A stretch of 64,000 nt of DNA from Paenibacillus phoenicis (GCF_034718895.1 NZ_JAYERP010000001.1:4101001-4165000); one strand, 5' to 3'; numbered from the stretch's first letter, positions 43,722 to 54,232 are shown. Program-made: numbers and translations. The notes: generated by a model from the sequence alone, not told the origin.

Positions 43722-46355
43722 ATGTGGCATACAAAAACCCGGGAGGCCGTCCTGCAAGAGCTGCAGGTGGATCCCGCTGCCGGACTGTCTTCGGAAGAAG
43801 CCGGGAAGCGCCTGTCTAAGTACGGGCCAAATCAGATTAAAGGCAAGCCGAAGCCGGGCTTATGGTCGCTCTTCTTCGCTCAGTTGAGGGATATGCTGAT
43901 TTATGTGCTGCTGGCTGCCGCCATCGTTACGCTGATTGTCGGAGAATACATGGATGCCATCATCATCTTGGCTGTTGTCCTGTTGAACGCGATCATCGGA
44001 GTCATTCAGGAACAGAAAGCGGAGAAAGCGATTGAGGCGCTGCAGCAAATGACCACCCCCAAAACGCTGGTAAGGCGTGACGGCAATGTGAAGGAGATCG
44101 ATTCCGGGGAAATCGTTCCAGGCGATATCGTGATCCTGGATGCCGGACGATTCGTCCCAGCCGACCTGAGGCTGCTTGACAGCGCCAACCTGCAAATTGA
44201 GGAATCCGCGCTGACCGGCGAGTCTGTACCGTCGGATAAAAATGCGGAGGATGTGCATCAAGAAGCGCAAACGCCCATCGGGGACCAGAGCAACATGGCG
44301 TTTATGTCTACGCTCGTAACGTATGGCCGCGGCGAAGGGGTTGTCGTCGGGACGGCGATGAATACGGAGATGGGCAAAATCGCCAAAATTTTGGACGAAG
44401 ATACGCAGGACTTGACTCCGCTGCAGAAAAAGCTCGAAGAGCTCGGCAAAATGCTTGGCTACATCGCCATTGGCATCTGCGTCGTGATCTTCGTGATCGG
44501 CCTCATCCAGGGACGGGATCTGTTCGAGCTGTTCCTGACGGCGATCAGCCTGGCGGTCGCAGCGATTCCAGAAGGGCTGCCAGCGATCGTAGCGATTGTA
44601 CTCGCGCTTGGCGTTACCCGCATGTCCCGCGTCAACGCTATCGTCAAGAAGCTGCCGGCCGTTGAAACGCTGGGTTCGGTGAACATCATCTGCTCGGACA
44701 AAACCGGAACCCTAACCCAGAATAAAATGACGGTCGTCAAGCATTTTACCGCGGAGCCCTTGGGCGACGAGGCGCCGATCGAAATGATCAAGACGTTCGT
44801 GTTGTGTTCCGATGCCACTTACGAGAACGGCCAAGGGACCGGCGACCCGACGGAGATTGCCTTAGTCGCTTTCGGCGAACAGCACGGACTTTCGAAGAAA
44901 TCGCTGGAGGCCGAATACAAACGGATCTCCGAGAAGCCGTTTGATTCGGACCGCAAGCTGATGTCCACGCTTAACCAGACGCGGGAGGGCTATCGCGTCC
45001 ATACGAAAGGGGCAATTGACCAGCTGCTGCGGATTTCGAACAGCGCCGTGGTGAACGGGGAGGTCGTGCCGCTGACGGAGGAGCTGAAGCAACGCTTCAT
45101 TGCAGCCGCCGAAGCGATGTCGGACGACGCGCTCCGGGTGCTGGGCGCTGCCTATAAGGATACGGACCGCATTCTGCCGCCGGAGGAAATGGAGCAGGAT
45201 CTGACGATCCTTGGTTTCGTTGGCATGATCGATCCGCCGCGGTCCGAAGTGAAGGATTCGATCCGCGAGGCGAAAGCGGCGGGCATCACTCCGGTGATGA
45301 TCACGGGCGACCATCGCAACACCGCTGTGGCCATCGCCAAAGAGCTGGAGATTGCCAGCTCCCTCGAGCAGAGCATGACCGGGGCGGAAATCGACGAGCT
45401 GTCGGAAGAGGCGTTTGCTGAGAAAATCAACGGCATCCGCGTATTTGCCCGCGTCTCGCCCGAGCATAAGGTGAAGATCGTCAAGGCCTTTAAGGCGAAG
45501 GGCAACATCGTCTCGATGACTGGGGATGGCGTCAACGACGCCCCTTCGCTGAAGACGGCGGACATCGGCGTGGCCATGGGGATTACCGGCACCGATGTGT
45601 CGAAGGGCGCCAGCGACATGATTCTGACCGACGATAATTTTACCACGATCGTCCAGGCGATTCGGGAAGGGCGGAACATCTACGCGAATATTCGCAAGAC
45701 GGTGACGTTTCTACTGGCCTGCAATTTCGGGGAGATCGTGGCAATACTCGCTTCGATTCTGTTCTTCTGGCCGTTGCCGCTCCTAGCGACCCAGATCCTC
45801 TGGATCAATCTGGTCACCGATACGTTACCGGCGATTGCGCTGGGCGTTGATCCTGGCGAGAAGGACGTGATGAAGCGCAAGCCGCGCGATCCGAAGGAGA
45901 GCTTCTTTGCCGGGGGCGCGGCGTGGCAGGCGGTGCTTGGCGGGCTCTTGATCGGGTCGCTGACCTTGCTTGCATTTTACATAGGACTTCGCGAGCATGG
46001 GTATGGTTTGCGCTCCTTCGGCATTCCTGAGGATGTGATAACTTACGCGCGAACGATGGCCTTCGTCGTGCTGGCAGCGTCACAGTTGTTCTACGCTTTC
46101 TCGAAGCGTAGTGCGACCAAGTCGATCTTTACGATTGGTCTGTTCTCCAACCTGTTGCTCGTCGGAGCGGTTATCGCCGGATTGCTGCTGCAGTTCCTGT
46201 CGATCTCGATTCCGTTCCTGGCCGCAGCGTTTAAGGTGCAATATCTCAGCTTATCCGATTGGGGGCTCGTGATCCTATTGGCGTTAATCCCGCTGCTCTT
46301 GAATGAGATCATTAAGATCTTTATGCGGGCAGGTAAGGCGAGAGAGACCGCATAA
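43722..46355 (+). CDS. P-type calcium-transporting ATPase (SERCA/YloB-like)
   Basis: An 877-residue P2A-type cation ATPase. The phosphorylation site is Asp326 in CSDKTGTLTQNKM; TGES is present in the actuator domain (ESALTGESVPSDKN); the nucleotide-binding domain shows KGAIDQLL; the hinge is MTGDGVNDAPSLKTADIGVAMG; and membrane helix 4 has PEGLPAIVAIVLALG, typical of calcium pumps. About ten helices. It likely exports calcium. AAAGAGGTG lies seven bases before the ATG. Other cations such as manganese cannot be ruled out. Confidence 0.9.
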   Translation: MWHTKTREAVLQELQVDPAAGLSSEEAGKRLSKYGPNQIKGKPKPGLWSLFFAQLRDMLIYVLLAAAIVTLIVGEYMDAIIILAVVLLNAIIGVIQEQKAEKAIEALQQMTTPKTLVRRDGNVKEIDSGEIVPGDIVILDAGRFVPADLRLLDSANLQIEESALTGESVPSDKNAEDVHQEAQTPIGDQSNMAFMSTLVTYGRGEGVVVGTAMNTEMGKIAKILDEDTQDLTPLQKKLEELGKMLGYIAIGICVVIFVIGLIQGRDLFELFLTAISLAVAAIPEGLPAIVAIVLALGVTRMSRVNAIVKKLPAVETLGSVNIICSDKTGTLTQNKMTVVKHFTAEPLGDEAPIEMIKTFVLCSDATYENGQGTGDPTEIALVAFGEQHGLSKKSLEAEYKRISEKPFDSDRKLMSTLNQTREGYRVHTKGAIDQLLRISNSAVVNGEVVPLTEELKQRFIAAAEAMSDDALRVLGAAYKDTDRILPPEEMEQDLTILGFVGMIDPPRSEVKDSIREAKAAGITPVMITGDHRNTAVAIAKELEIASSLEQSMTGAEIDELSEEAFAEKINGIRVFARVSPEHKVKIVKAFKAKGNIVSMTGDGVNDAPSLKTADIGVAMGITGTDVSKGASDMILTDDNFTTIVQAIREGRNIYANIRKTVTFLLACNFGEIVAILASILFFWPLPLLATQILWINLVTDTLPAIALGVDPGEKDVMKRKPRDPKESFFAGGAAWQAVLGGLLIGSLTLLAFYIGLREHGYGLRSFGIPEDVITYARTMAFVVLAASQLFYAFSKRSATKSIFTIGLFSNLLLVGAVIAGLLLQFLSISIPFLAAAFKVQYLSLSDWGLVILLALIPLLLNEIIKIFMRAGKARETA

Positions 46356-46527
46356 ATCTTCGGCTAAGTCTTAGATATGAGAATTTTGATAGAACAGAGG
46401 AGAATTTTGAATTCCCCTCCTGCCACGGTTTGATAGATGATACAAGTGAATAGACAAGAAGAACATAGGCCGCAGATGATTTGTCTGGCGGCCCTTGTTC
46501 GTTAGATCCAACCAAGGGGGGACAAAG

Positions 46528-48261
46528 ATGGAGAATCAGGGGAAATCCTATGGAAAAGGAGCTAGAGGGCACGCGTTTTCGCTCGGCCGGAAGCTGACGG
46601 CGGCTTTTATCACGGTATCGCTGCTGGTGGGGGTCATTGCTGGAGTGGCCTACGTGTTCTTGAACCGGATGGATCAGAACTATTCCGAGCTGCTTGAGCA
46701 AAATACGGCGGCACGGGATCAAGCGGCCAAGCTGGAGATGGAGACGCAGCGTCAGAACAGTCTCTTGTTTAGTTATATCGTGGAGCCTTCGTCCGAGAAG
46801 GAACAGCTATTGACGGGAGCCAATGATGAATTGAATAGGATCATCGGCCAAATCGTAAGCGCTTCCGAAGGTGAAGAGCAGGGGGCGGTTGCTTCCTCGT
46901 TATCGGAATCCAATGCGACGTTTGCTCGCTTGCTGACGAAGGTTCGCGATTACGTACAATCGGGAAAGCCGGATTTGGCGAAAGCGGAAGCGTTGATGTG
47001 GGCGATTCCGACATCGGATACGATGATTCAAGGGGCGAGTGAATTGCGGACGCTGCAGGAGAGCGCGCTTCAGGGGAAATTGGCCGAGTTCAAGAAAGAA
47101 TCGGCGATCACTTTGTGGATTTTAGTGATATGCGGGGCCATCGCGATCCTCTTCGCCGTCTTGACCGGTGTCCTGTTGTCCCGGCAAATCGTCAAACCGA
47201 TGCGAGTGATGGTGAAGGGGGCCCGCGAGCTGGCAGACGGCGATTTAACCCTTGCAGAGATCGCTGTGAGAAACCGCGATGAGATTGGGGAATTGGCGGC
47301 TGCGTTTAACCATATGAGACGAAGCTGGCAGGAGATGATCCGCAATCTGGGGCGGCATGCCGGACGCGTTGCAACATCGGCGGATCAGCTGCGGCACCAG
47401 TCGGAGCAGTTCCGTGCCTCCTCCGGGGAAATTTCGGACATCATGGGCCAAATTTCGTCCGGAAGCGAGGAGCAGGTGCAAAGTGTCGAGCTGGGCGTGG
47501 CCCAAGTGACGATGATGGCTGCCGGAGCCCGGGAGATGGCAGGCCTCGCGGATGACGCCCGCCAGGAATCGGAGGCGGCGGTGCAAGAAACGCGGGCCGG
47601 CGAGGACATCGTCGCGTCAGCAGCGGCGCAGATGGCGTCGATCCAGCGGCAGATGGACGAGCTGCGCGCCTTCATCGAGCGGCTGGGCGTTCGCTCCGGC
47701 CAAATTGCGGAGGCTGCTGAGCTGATTGCCGGGATCGCCAAGCAGACGCAGATGCTGTCGCTGAACGCCTCCATCGAGGCGGCGCGGGCCGGGGAAGCCG
47801 GTAAAGGGTTCGCCGTGGTCGCCGGCGAGGTGCGCAAGCTGTCGGCGGAGACCGGGGCGGCGGCTGCAGGTGTAGCCGAGATGCTCGAAGGCGTGCGCAG
47901 CGAGATGGAGCTTGTGATTGAGGCGGGGCAAGCTGGTTCGCAGGAGGTCGCGGCCGGTATTGCCACAGTTCAGCAGGCCGGCGAGGTGTTCACGAGCATC
48001 CGTCAGGCGGTCGAGCAGGTGGCCGGCCGAATCAGCCGGGTGACCGGGCAGGCCGAGCAATTGTACTCCCAATCGGATGCTGTGGTTCAGGCGATCGCCA
48101 CGATCGATCGGGTTGCGCAGCAGACCGCCAGCGGCTCCCGCGAGGTCTACGCGCACACCGAGGAGCAATACGCCGGCGTTGAAGAAATGATGGCTTCGAT
48201 GGAGGGGCTCAGTCAGTTGTCTGAGGAATTGCAGGCGATGATCGGCAAGTTTAAAGTGTAA
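46528..48261 (+). CDS. Methyl-accepting chemotaxis protein
   Basis: A 577-residue chemoreceptor. Transmembrane helix 1 (about residues 23-45) and helix 2 (about 197-218) flank an extracellular domain of about 150 residues, largely helical. A HAMP domain follows, then a long signalling coiled coil with the conserved hairpin tip [30 protein letters not shown]. It signals ligand state to CheA/CheW. The ATG has AAGGGGGG upstream; an 11-codon extension is less likely. No che genes are adjacent. Confidence 0.92.
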   Translation: MENQGKSYGKGARGHAFSLGRKLTAAFITVSLLVGVIAGVAYVFLNRMDQNYSELLEQNTAARDQAAKLEMETQRQNSLLFSYIVEPSSEKEQLLTGANDELNRIIGQIVSASEGEEQGAVASSLSESNATFARLLTKVRDYVQSGKPDLAKAEALMWAIPTSDTMIQGASELRTLQESALQGKLAEFKKESAITLWILVICGAIAILFAVLTGVLLSRQIVKPMRVMVKGARELADGDLTLAEIAVRNRDEIGELAAAFNHMRRSWQEMIRNLGRHAGRVATSADQLRHQSEQFRASSGEISDIMGQISSGSEEQVQSVELGVAQVTMMAAGAREMAGLADDARQESEAAVQETRAGEDIVASAAAQMASIQRQMDELRAFIERLGVRSGQIAEAAELIAGIAKQTQMLSLNASIEAARAGEAGKGFAVVAGEVRKLSAETGAAAAGVAEMLEGVRSEMELVIEAGQAGSQEVAAGIATVQQAGEVFTSIRQAVEQVAGRISRVTGQAEQLYSQSDAVVQAIATIDRVAQQTASGSREVYAHTEEQYAGVEEMMASMEGLSQLSEELQAMIGKFKV

Positions 48262-48311
48262 GCAGCGATATACGTACGGAGAGTGGGACACCGCCGTATC
48301 TAGGGGAAATG

Positions 48312-48342
48312 AAAGACATCCCGCGGCCTACCGCGGGATGTT
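48312..48342 (-). terminator. Terminator hairpin between convergent genes
   Basis: ACATCCCGCGG pairs with CCGCGGGATGT; on the minus strand it is followed by TCTTTCATTT, so it mainly serves the SDR gene and possibly also the chemoreceptor gene. Confidence 0.6.
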
Positions 48343-48347
48343 AATGG

Positions 48348-49100
48348 TTAGATCGTATAGCTCACCGCTTCGATCGTCTCTGCCTTGGCGACGGCTTCCT
48401 CCAGCGTCAGGCCGGTGAAGCTTTGCGCGGGGAAATAACGCCCGCTCTTCTGGTCGTCAACAAAAGCGCCCACCACGATGCCCGGAAGTACGCTTTCCAC
48501 CGAATTCGGGGCATGCGGGCCGCCCAGATCGGTCCGGCACCAGCCCGGATCGCTTAAATTAATCATCACGTCCGTGCCTTCGAGACGGGAGGCGAGATCT
48601 TTGGTGAACTTGTCGAGCGCGGCTTTGCTTGCGGCGTAGCCGGCTTGCTCCGGTTCGTTTTTGATCCCGCTGGTTGTGTTGATGACCCGGCCGAAACCGC
48701 GTTCGATCATCTTGGGAATCAATCGGTTGCAGATCGTGACGATGGAGATGAAATTAATTTGGAAGCTCTGCTCGAAATCGGAGACTGGAGTCTGCCAATA
48801 ATCGGTCCGGTAAGCGATTTGAACGGCGGCGTTATTAAATACGATGTCAACCGGCGTGCCTTTGGCTTCGATTTCATCCAGCATGGCGACAACTTCCTGT
48901 TGGTTTGACAGCTCAGCTTGTACAGAGTAGACCTGGACGCCCGATGCCCGGACTTCCTGCTCCAATTGCCGGGTATGCTCCAGCTCGCGGCTATGCAGAA
49001 TCAAGTTGCAGCCTTGCTCGGCCATAAACTTCGCGATTTGATACCCTATCCCGCGGCTTGCTCCGGTAATGAGCGCCCATTTGCCTTTCACATCAACCAT
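48348..49100 (-). CDS. Short-chain dehydrogenase/reductase
   Basis: A 250-residue classical SDR. The cofactor motif TGASRGIG is at residues 12-19, NNAAVQ fits the NNAG motif, and the catalytic YAASK has Tyr155 with an upstream Ser in NTTSGIK. Arg-rich cofactor selectivity is unclear. No dedicated partner gene is next to it. GGAGGGGATC lies upstream of the ATG. Substrate unknown. Confidence 0.88.
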   Translation of the reverse strand: MVDVKGKWALITGASRGIGYQIAKFMAEQGCNLILHSRELEHTRQLEQEVRASGVQVYSVQAELSNQQEVVAMLDEIEAKGTPVDIVFNNAAVQIAYRTDYWQTPVSDFEQSFQINFISIVTICNRLIPKMIERGFGRVINTTSGIKNEPEQAGYAASKAALDKFTKDLASRLEGTDVMINLSDPGWCRTDLGGPHAPNSVESVLPGIVVGAFVDDQKSGRYFPAQSFTGLTLEEAVAKAETIEAVSYTI

Positions 49101-49197
49101 TCGGATCCCCTCCTGTGTGCTAAAAGATGCTCGGCTGATTTCCTAACCTATTTATTTTACTAGACTTGTAAGCGGTTTACTACCATTTAACATGAAT

Positions 49198-49226
49198 TTG
49201 ACTATGGTCAATTTGGACTATATATT
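49198..49226 (+). promoter_or_regulatory. Sigma-A-like promoter of the second chemoreceptor gene
   Basis: TTGACT and TATATT are separated by exactly 17 bases, in an AT-rich stretch 143 bases ahead of the start codon. The surrounding sequence has a threefold GGACTATA-like repetition (GACTATGG, GGACTATATA, GGACTATATAA), which might be an operator. Confidence 0.5.
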
Positions 49227-49368
49227 GGACTATATAACGAAAATCACATGCAAGATTTGGAACTCAATGCCTATCTCGAGAATGGGAGGAGATACCTGGA
49301 GCGGATAAAAAAATGTGCCAGAGGATTTTGATTTTTACCATACTACGAATAAACCAGGTGATACTAAG

Positions 49369-50649
49369 ATGAATCGAATTCGCAATATTTCTATCCGGAC
49401 CCGAATCATGGTGCTTGTCTTCTTGGCCATGTTCGTCTCCAACACCGCTCTTATTGTAACCTTATCCTATAGCCAGAGTAATGATTTCTTTAAACTGATT
49501 ACCCCCTCTTTGGTATTAAAGGCATTGATCATTTTTCTTATTTTCCAAGTGGTGTCTGCGTTTATCTCCGAAGCTTTTCTAGTTCGTCCGCTCAAAGAAG
49601 GCGCGAAGCTCGCTAATTCCATGGCCGAAAATGATTTATCCACCAAAATACATACGTTTCAGCAAGGGGAAGCCGGGCAAATGATCCGCTCGATTCAGAA
49701 GGCCAGAGATAACCTGAAGCATTTGATCGCATCCATCCAATCCTCCTCCGAACGAGTGACGCTGTCTTCGGAAGAGTTAAACCGCATCATTGAGCAGGCG
49801 AATGGGCAGGTGCACGAAATTAACGAAGGCATCAAGCATTTGTTATCCGTATTTACCCAAAATGCAGAAAGCATGAAGCAAACGGCGGTTGCGATCTCCG
49901 AAATTACGAACCATTCGCAGACGACGGCAGAACTGACAAGCCGCATTGCGGAGCAAGCCCAATCGGTTATGCATTCCGCCGAAGGCGGGAAGCGTTCGGT
50001 GGAATCGATCGTGGAGGCGATTAACGAGCTCGCAGCGAATACGAAGCACGTTAACAGCGAGGTGCTTGGGCTTGAGGAACAAAGCCAGAAAATTACCGAG
50101 GTTATCAGCATCATTAAACAAATTTCCGAACAGACCCACCTGTTAGCCCTTAACGCGGCGATTGAAGCGGCCCGGGCCGGGGAAGAGGGAAGAGGGTTCG
50201 CAGTGGTAGCCGGACAAATCCGGAAATTAGCCGAGGATACGAACCGCTCCCTTCAGGAAATCAGCAGCTTAGTCGAAGATATGACGGTTCGCACTGGCAG
50301 CGTTGTGTCTGCGGTTGCCCAAACGGAAGAGAAGGTTCAGCAGGGTGTAACGCAATCGGAAAACGTGAAGCTCAATATCGAGCAAATCATCGACAATGTA
50401 GAGAACACCTTCGCCATGTTGAACGATATTTCCGATGGGGTCACCACGCAAGCAGCTGCGCTGGAGGAAATGACCGCAACGCTGGAGGATGTGAACACCA
50501 CGATCGAGTCTGGCCTGCAAGTGTCCGGCGATATCCAAGATCAGCTTGGTACGCAGGAACGGATCTTCGGTGATATCGAGAAGACCTCCTGTAAGTTGGT
50601 AGAACTGTCCGAGAATATGAACGATTTGACGAAAGTGTTCAAACTATAA
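49369..50649 (+). CDS. Chemoreceptor-like methyl-accepting protein lacking an extracellular domain
   Basis: A 426-residue protein with two transmembrane segments (about residues 13-32 and 47-68) separated by only about 15 residues, so there is no room for an external sensor. A HAMP-like linker ([24 protein letters not shown]) and the full signalling domain with tip [30 protein letters not shown] follow. It may sense membrane state, energy or an intracellular cue. AGGTGA lies seven bases before the ATG; an 18-codon upstream extension is unlikely. Confidence 0.88.
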   Translation: MNRIRNISIRTRIMVLVFLAMFVSNTALIVTLSYSQSNDFFKLITPSLVLKALIIFLIFQVVSAFISEAFLVRPLKEGAKLANSMAENDLSTKIHTFQQGEAGQMIRSIQKARDNLKHLIASIQSSSERVTLSSEELNRIIEQANGQVHEINEGIKHLLSVFTQNAESMKQTAVAISEITNHSQTTAELTSRIAEQAQSVMHSAEGGKRSVESIVEAINELAANTKHVNSEVLGLEEQSQKITEVISIIKQISEQTHLLALNAAIEAARAGEEGRGFAVVAGQIRKLAEDTNRSLQEISSLVEDMTVRTGSVVSAVAQTEEKVQQGVTQSENVKLNIEQIIDNVENTFAMLNDISDGVTTQAAALEEMTATLEDVNTTIESGLQVSGDIQDQLGTQERIFGDIEKTSCKLVELSENMNDLTKVFKL

Positions 50650-50770
50650 GAAATTAATAAAGTTTTTGATGAAAAAGAGCGTCTAATATAAGAGCCCTGC
50701 AAAACACCCTCATTTTGGGTTGAGGGCATAAGACGCTGGGGCTTCCGACTAAAATGTGGCGTAAAACAAA

Positions 50771-50813
50771 TAAATGCAGTCCGTTTTCTCCTTTAAGAGG
50801 CGGGCTGCATTTG
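50771..50813 (-). terminator. Hairpin at the end of the transposase remnant
   Basis: AAATGCAG-N-CCG pairs with CGG-N-CTGCATTT; on the minus strand a T-rich ATTTATTTGTTTT follows. It overlaps the last codons of the transposase. Confidence 0.5.
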
Positions 50814-51550
50814 TTCTTTCAGCTTTACCATTCGCTTCACATTTACCACGAAAGCGGTAAGTACGGCTTGTATTCGCATGCGAAATAGACCACGGTATTT
50901 GGCCTTGGTCATCCCATGAAATCTTTTCAGTTCGGCATTCTTATGTTCAATGATCGGTCGGCGGCGAATGCGTTCTTTAAACGTATCACTGTTCTCAAAT
51001 TCGATTTGTTCCTTGAAGTGCTCTGCCACGATCCGAATGGAATAGGTCTTGCTTTTCGCTCCCGGTTTCAAGCAACCTTCTCTAAGCGGGCAAGTCTTGC
51101 ACCTCTCCGTATCGAAGTAAAAGACAAGTGAACGGCTTTCGCCACTTTTCTTGCTTCCTTGTACAGCTTTACGAATACTGTGCTCACCTGCCGGGCAAAT
51201 CACGAAATCCGCATCCTTGTTGTATTCAAAGCCCTCTTGCCTTAGGCCCCCGTTATGTACAACTGGATTTAGTGGGACAACAGGCCGGATCTCTTTGGAT
51301 TTCATCTCGGCTCAGTTATCTTTACCTGAATACGCGGTATCGACAATGACTTCATCGACTTCAATTCCGGTTGCTAGCGATTGGTTCAAGAGCTCTTTGA
51401 ATTGCTTTCCGTCCTCCGAGCTTCCTCCGGTAACGGTTACGGCAGTGATCATTTCCTCTTCGGTCATGGCAATGTGTTCTTTATAGCCGAAAAAGGACTT
51501 CGTAGTGCTCTTCCAACCGAAACGCGCATCGGGGTCAATAGCCGACAAAA
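50793..51550 (-). mobile_element. Truncated, stop-interrupted IS1182-family transposase
   Basis: Two minus-strand segments of one transposase in the same frame: the DDE-region segment (SAIDPDARFGWKSTTKSFFGYKEHIA to DTAYSGKDN) and the C-terminal part with the CKTCPLREGCLKPG Cys motif and FKERIRRRPIIEHKNAELKRFHG. They are separated only by an in-frame TGA at 51312-51314. The 5' part, including the N-terminal DNA-binding region, is missing: similarity ends near 51548, exactly where a plus-strand Hint domain begins. No intact terminal repeats or target duplication could be identified. A dead IS fragment. Confidence 0.8.
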
Positions 51551-52399
51551 TGCCTTTTTGGAACCAGTATTACAACTAAAGTTAAGCCGATTGAACAGGT
51601 AAGGGTTGGCGATCTGGTTCTTGCCAAGGATACAGAAACGGGAATCCAAGCTTACCAACCAGTTGAGAAACTCTTCAACAGCGAGTCTGAGGAAATATTT
51701 ATTATAAAAATCGGCGATACACAGATTGATACTACTGGGAATCATCCTTTCTGGGTAAAAGGAAAAGGCTGGGTGCCAGCAGAGGATCTGCAACCGGGCG
51801 ATCAATTGGAAACTGAGGACGGGGGACTTGTTTCGGTCGATGCCTTAAAGGTAAATTATAAAGACACGAAAGTTTATAACTTTACTGTAAGTGGTTTCCA
51901 TACTTACTATATATCCGATTTGGGCATACTAACGCACAATCTTTTAGAAGTTTGCGAGATTCAAAATTATGCTAAAGTAAGCCCGAAAAGATTAACGACT
52001 AGAACCAGTGGTGGATCTTCCGCAATACTAGAGGCAGAAATTAAAAAGGCAACGGGGATGGACAAGCCAAACGGTTGGGCTAGTCATCATATTGTACCTC
52101 ATGGAGCGACGAATAGTTTTGCCAGAGACTTGCAGAGTATTTTGAAGAAACATGACATTGACCTAAACTCCTCTGCTAACGGTGTTTACTTACCTAGGGA
52201 AAGGGGAGTTTCAACTACGGTAATAGATGGGCAGACAATGACAACCCATAATGGTGGTCATGCAATTAGTTACTATGAGTTTGTTTGGCGGAGAATTGAC
52301 CCAGTACGAAATGATAAGGATAAAGTTCTCAAAGAAATAAATTATATTCGTGAGGAACTACTTAATGGTAGGTTGAAATTGGGGAATTTAAACAATTGA
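51551..52399 (+). pseudogene. Headless polymorphic-toxin C-terminus: pretoxin Hint domain plus AHH nuclease
   Basis: A 282-codon frame open from a TAG at 51539 without a start codon or ribosome site. It begins as a Hint autoprocessing domain: CLFGTSITT, KPIEQVRVGDLVLAKD, the TGNHPFWV block and the end HTYYISDLGILTHN, as in pretoxin-Hint. The C-terminal about 130 residues carry GWASHHIVPHGATN, the signature of AHH-type HNH/EndoVII nuclease toxins. These parts are normally the tail of a large Rhs/WapA-like secreted toxin that cleaves nucleic acid in rival cells. The head is missing, replaced by the IS fragment on the opposite strand. The probable immunity gene follows 14 bases later. Confidence 0.82.
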
Positions 52400-52413
52400 A
52401 AAGGTGGCTTAAA

Positions 52414-53232
52414 ATGCGGGTTTATGAATGGAATTATAATTATAGCAAATCAATGGTGATCACTTCTGATAACGACGAGAACCATCCGATTACAGATAGT
52501 TTTGATGGAGAACCAAAACTCGATTTATGGACTCCAATAAAAGTGAGAACTGTAAGTAAGAAAAGTTACAGGGATTTTCCAGTTTATTTAAGCTCAAAAC
52601 CTGTAATTTCTGCTCGTGTCAAAGAAGTCATCGAACCTTTTGTAAAAGATGAAGTTGAGTTTTTACCATTGTTACATGATGAGTTGGATTTATACATGAT
52701 CAATGTGACGAAGGTATTGGACTGCGTCGATTGGAAGCGATCTGATATTAGAACATATGAAGACGGATCTTTAGCAGGATTCAATAAGTTAGTATTTGAT
52801 TTTACAAAAATACCTGCAGAGACGTATATTTTTAAATTTGTTGAGCGAGCTTCTACGCTAGTATATGTCACCGAAGCCTTCAAAGACTTAATAGAAAGTC
52901 ATAAGTTCAAAGGCCTGGACTTTTCTGTCGTATTCGATTCGGAATTCACCGAGGAGAAGGAGCAGGAACAGAAGCGGAATTATGAGTTGGCTCTAGAAGA
53001 AATTGAACGCAAAAAAGGAGTGGAATTCTCATACGAAGAAGCCAGAGAGCGAGTTGATAAAGGACAGGCTGTTGCTAGTGGAAAATGGAAAATGCAGCTA
53101 GATGAGAAAGGGCGATTTTGGCTTGGTGAGTTGACTTTAGATTTGACTTACCAATGGATCATGCCTATCTATACTCCTCCTATATTGCTTAGTTATTTAT
53201 GGCATGAAGTAGAGAAGTCCGAGATTAAATAA
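52414..53232 (+). CDS. Probable immunity protein (imm11/DUF1629-like)
   Basis: A 272-residue cytoplasmic protein, acidic, starting MRVYEWNYNYSKS. The pattern of FDGEPKLDLWTPIKV, FPVYLSSKPVISARVKEVIEPF, EFLPLL and INVTKVLDCVDWKRSD resembles the DUF1629/imm11 immunity family. It follows an AHH nuclease toxin tail, the usual place of the cognate immunity gene. The ATG with AAAGGTGG seven bases upstream is preferred over the TTG at 52396 that overlaps the toxin stop. AT-rich compared with the chromosome around it. Still intact, so it could protect against sibling toxins. Confidence 0.7.
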   Translation: MRVYEWNYNYSKSMVITSDNDENHPITDSFDGEPKLDLWTPIKVRTVSKKSYRDFPVYLSSKPVISARVKEVIEPFVKDEVEFLPLLHDELDLYMINVTKVLDCVDWKRSDIRTYEDGSLAGFNKLVFDFTKIPAETYIFKFVERASTLVYVTEAFKDLIESHKFKGLDFSVVFDSEFTEEKEQEQKRNYELALEEIERKKGVEFSYEEARERVDKGQAVASGKWKMQLDEKGRFWLGELTLDLTYQWIMPIYTPPILLSYLWHEVEKSEIK

Positions 53233-53251
53233 TTTTATGTGGAGGATTTCT

Positions 53252-54120
53252 ATGAAACGATATTTGAGCATTTCTATATGTTTTGCACTATTTTTGTCCA
53301 TCTTCTCCCCATGTACGGGGGGGATGGACGATAGCAACAGCAACAGCATCAGATTCTCCAATTACGACCCATTCACTAATTGGGAATCGACATGTAAGTG
53401 GCATATATTATGGGAATAATGGCCAGAGTTGGTTAACTTATACAACCCCAGTTATTTCCTCGGAGAAAAGGGTTTATCACGTTCTTTATCAATCGATCGA
53501 TAATATGGGTAACATCGAAGATCCTAAAGAAGTTAATTTTACGATTAAGCAGGATTATTTTCCACCTGAGACGAGCGTTGAAGTGATAGGTACAAAGGGC
53601 GAGAACTCTTATTACATTAGCCCGGTGACTATCGGTTTGAATGCAGTTGACGAGCACTCCGCGATTGACTATTCGGAGTACAGTCTTGATGGAGGACAGA
53701 CATGGAATCGCTATGTTCAACCCTTTCCGATAAATGATCAAGATAAGACAATCATTTATTATCGTTCTAGAGATATTGACGGTAATATTGAAAAAACGCA
53801 GAAATACAAGGTTAATATAGATTTGCTTCCGCCTTCAGCTCCTGAATTCGCAATAAGTCCGGAACTTTGGAGCAATTCTAGTTTTGTAGTAACTATTTTT
53901 GATGGGGTTGATGATCAAAGTGGTACATGGAAATCACAGTATCGGATTGAAGGTTCGGAAACCTGGCTGGACTATACAGTGTCAGTTACGGTTAGCGGTA
54001 GTAGCTTCAAGAAAATCTATGTTAGAACGGTTGATTTAAAAAGACTATACTGTATGGACTGTTAGAGCGGTTGATGAGGAGGGGAACTTTTCGGATCAAA
54101 GTATCCCGGCTTCATTGTAA
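53252..54120 (+). pseudogene. Secreted protein with OmpL47-like beta domains, two +1 frameshifts
   Basis: Starts with ATG after GGAGGA and a signal peptide (YLSISICFALFLSIFS). The frame breaks within a run of seven G (53317-53323) and again in a run of five A (54038-54042). Removing one base from each gives a continuous 288-residue protein ending at the TAA 54118-54120. It contains two or more repeats of the type YSLDGGQTWNRY ... IIYYRSRDIDGNIE, resembling OmpL47-type bacterial Ig-like domains, with VRAVDEEGNFSDQ near the end. It follows the immunity gene in the same AT-rich patch. Recent inactivation, phase variation in the homopolymer, or sequencing error are all possible. Confidence 0.7.
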
Positions 54121-54198
54121 ATGAATTACATTAGTTGAAATTGAAATAGTTAATCAGAAAATTGTGTAGTAAAACTGGGTTGTATTCATATCATTTTG

Positions 54199-54232
54199 AA
54201 GAACGCTTGTATTTACAGGCGTTCTTTCTTTT
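54199..54232 (+). terminator. Rho-independent terminator
   Basis: AAGAACGC pairs with GCGTTCTT over a 12-base loop, followed by TCTTTTAT. It closes the toxin-immunity patch. Confidence 0.75.

Noticed and set aside
46476..46505. Imperfect hairpin between the P-type ATPase and chemoreceptor genes
   Set aside because: Arms GAACATAGGCCGC and GCGGCCCTTGTTC pair imperfectly and no T-run follows, so not called as a terminator.
51128..51486. Plus-strand frames across the transposase remnant
   Set aside because: They are shadows of the minus-strand transposase, which has clear IS1182-type motifs.
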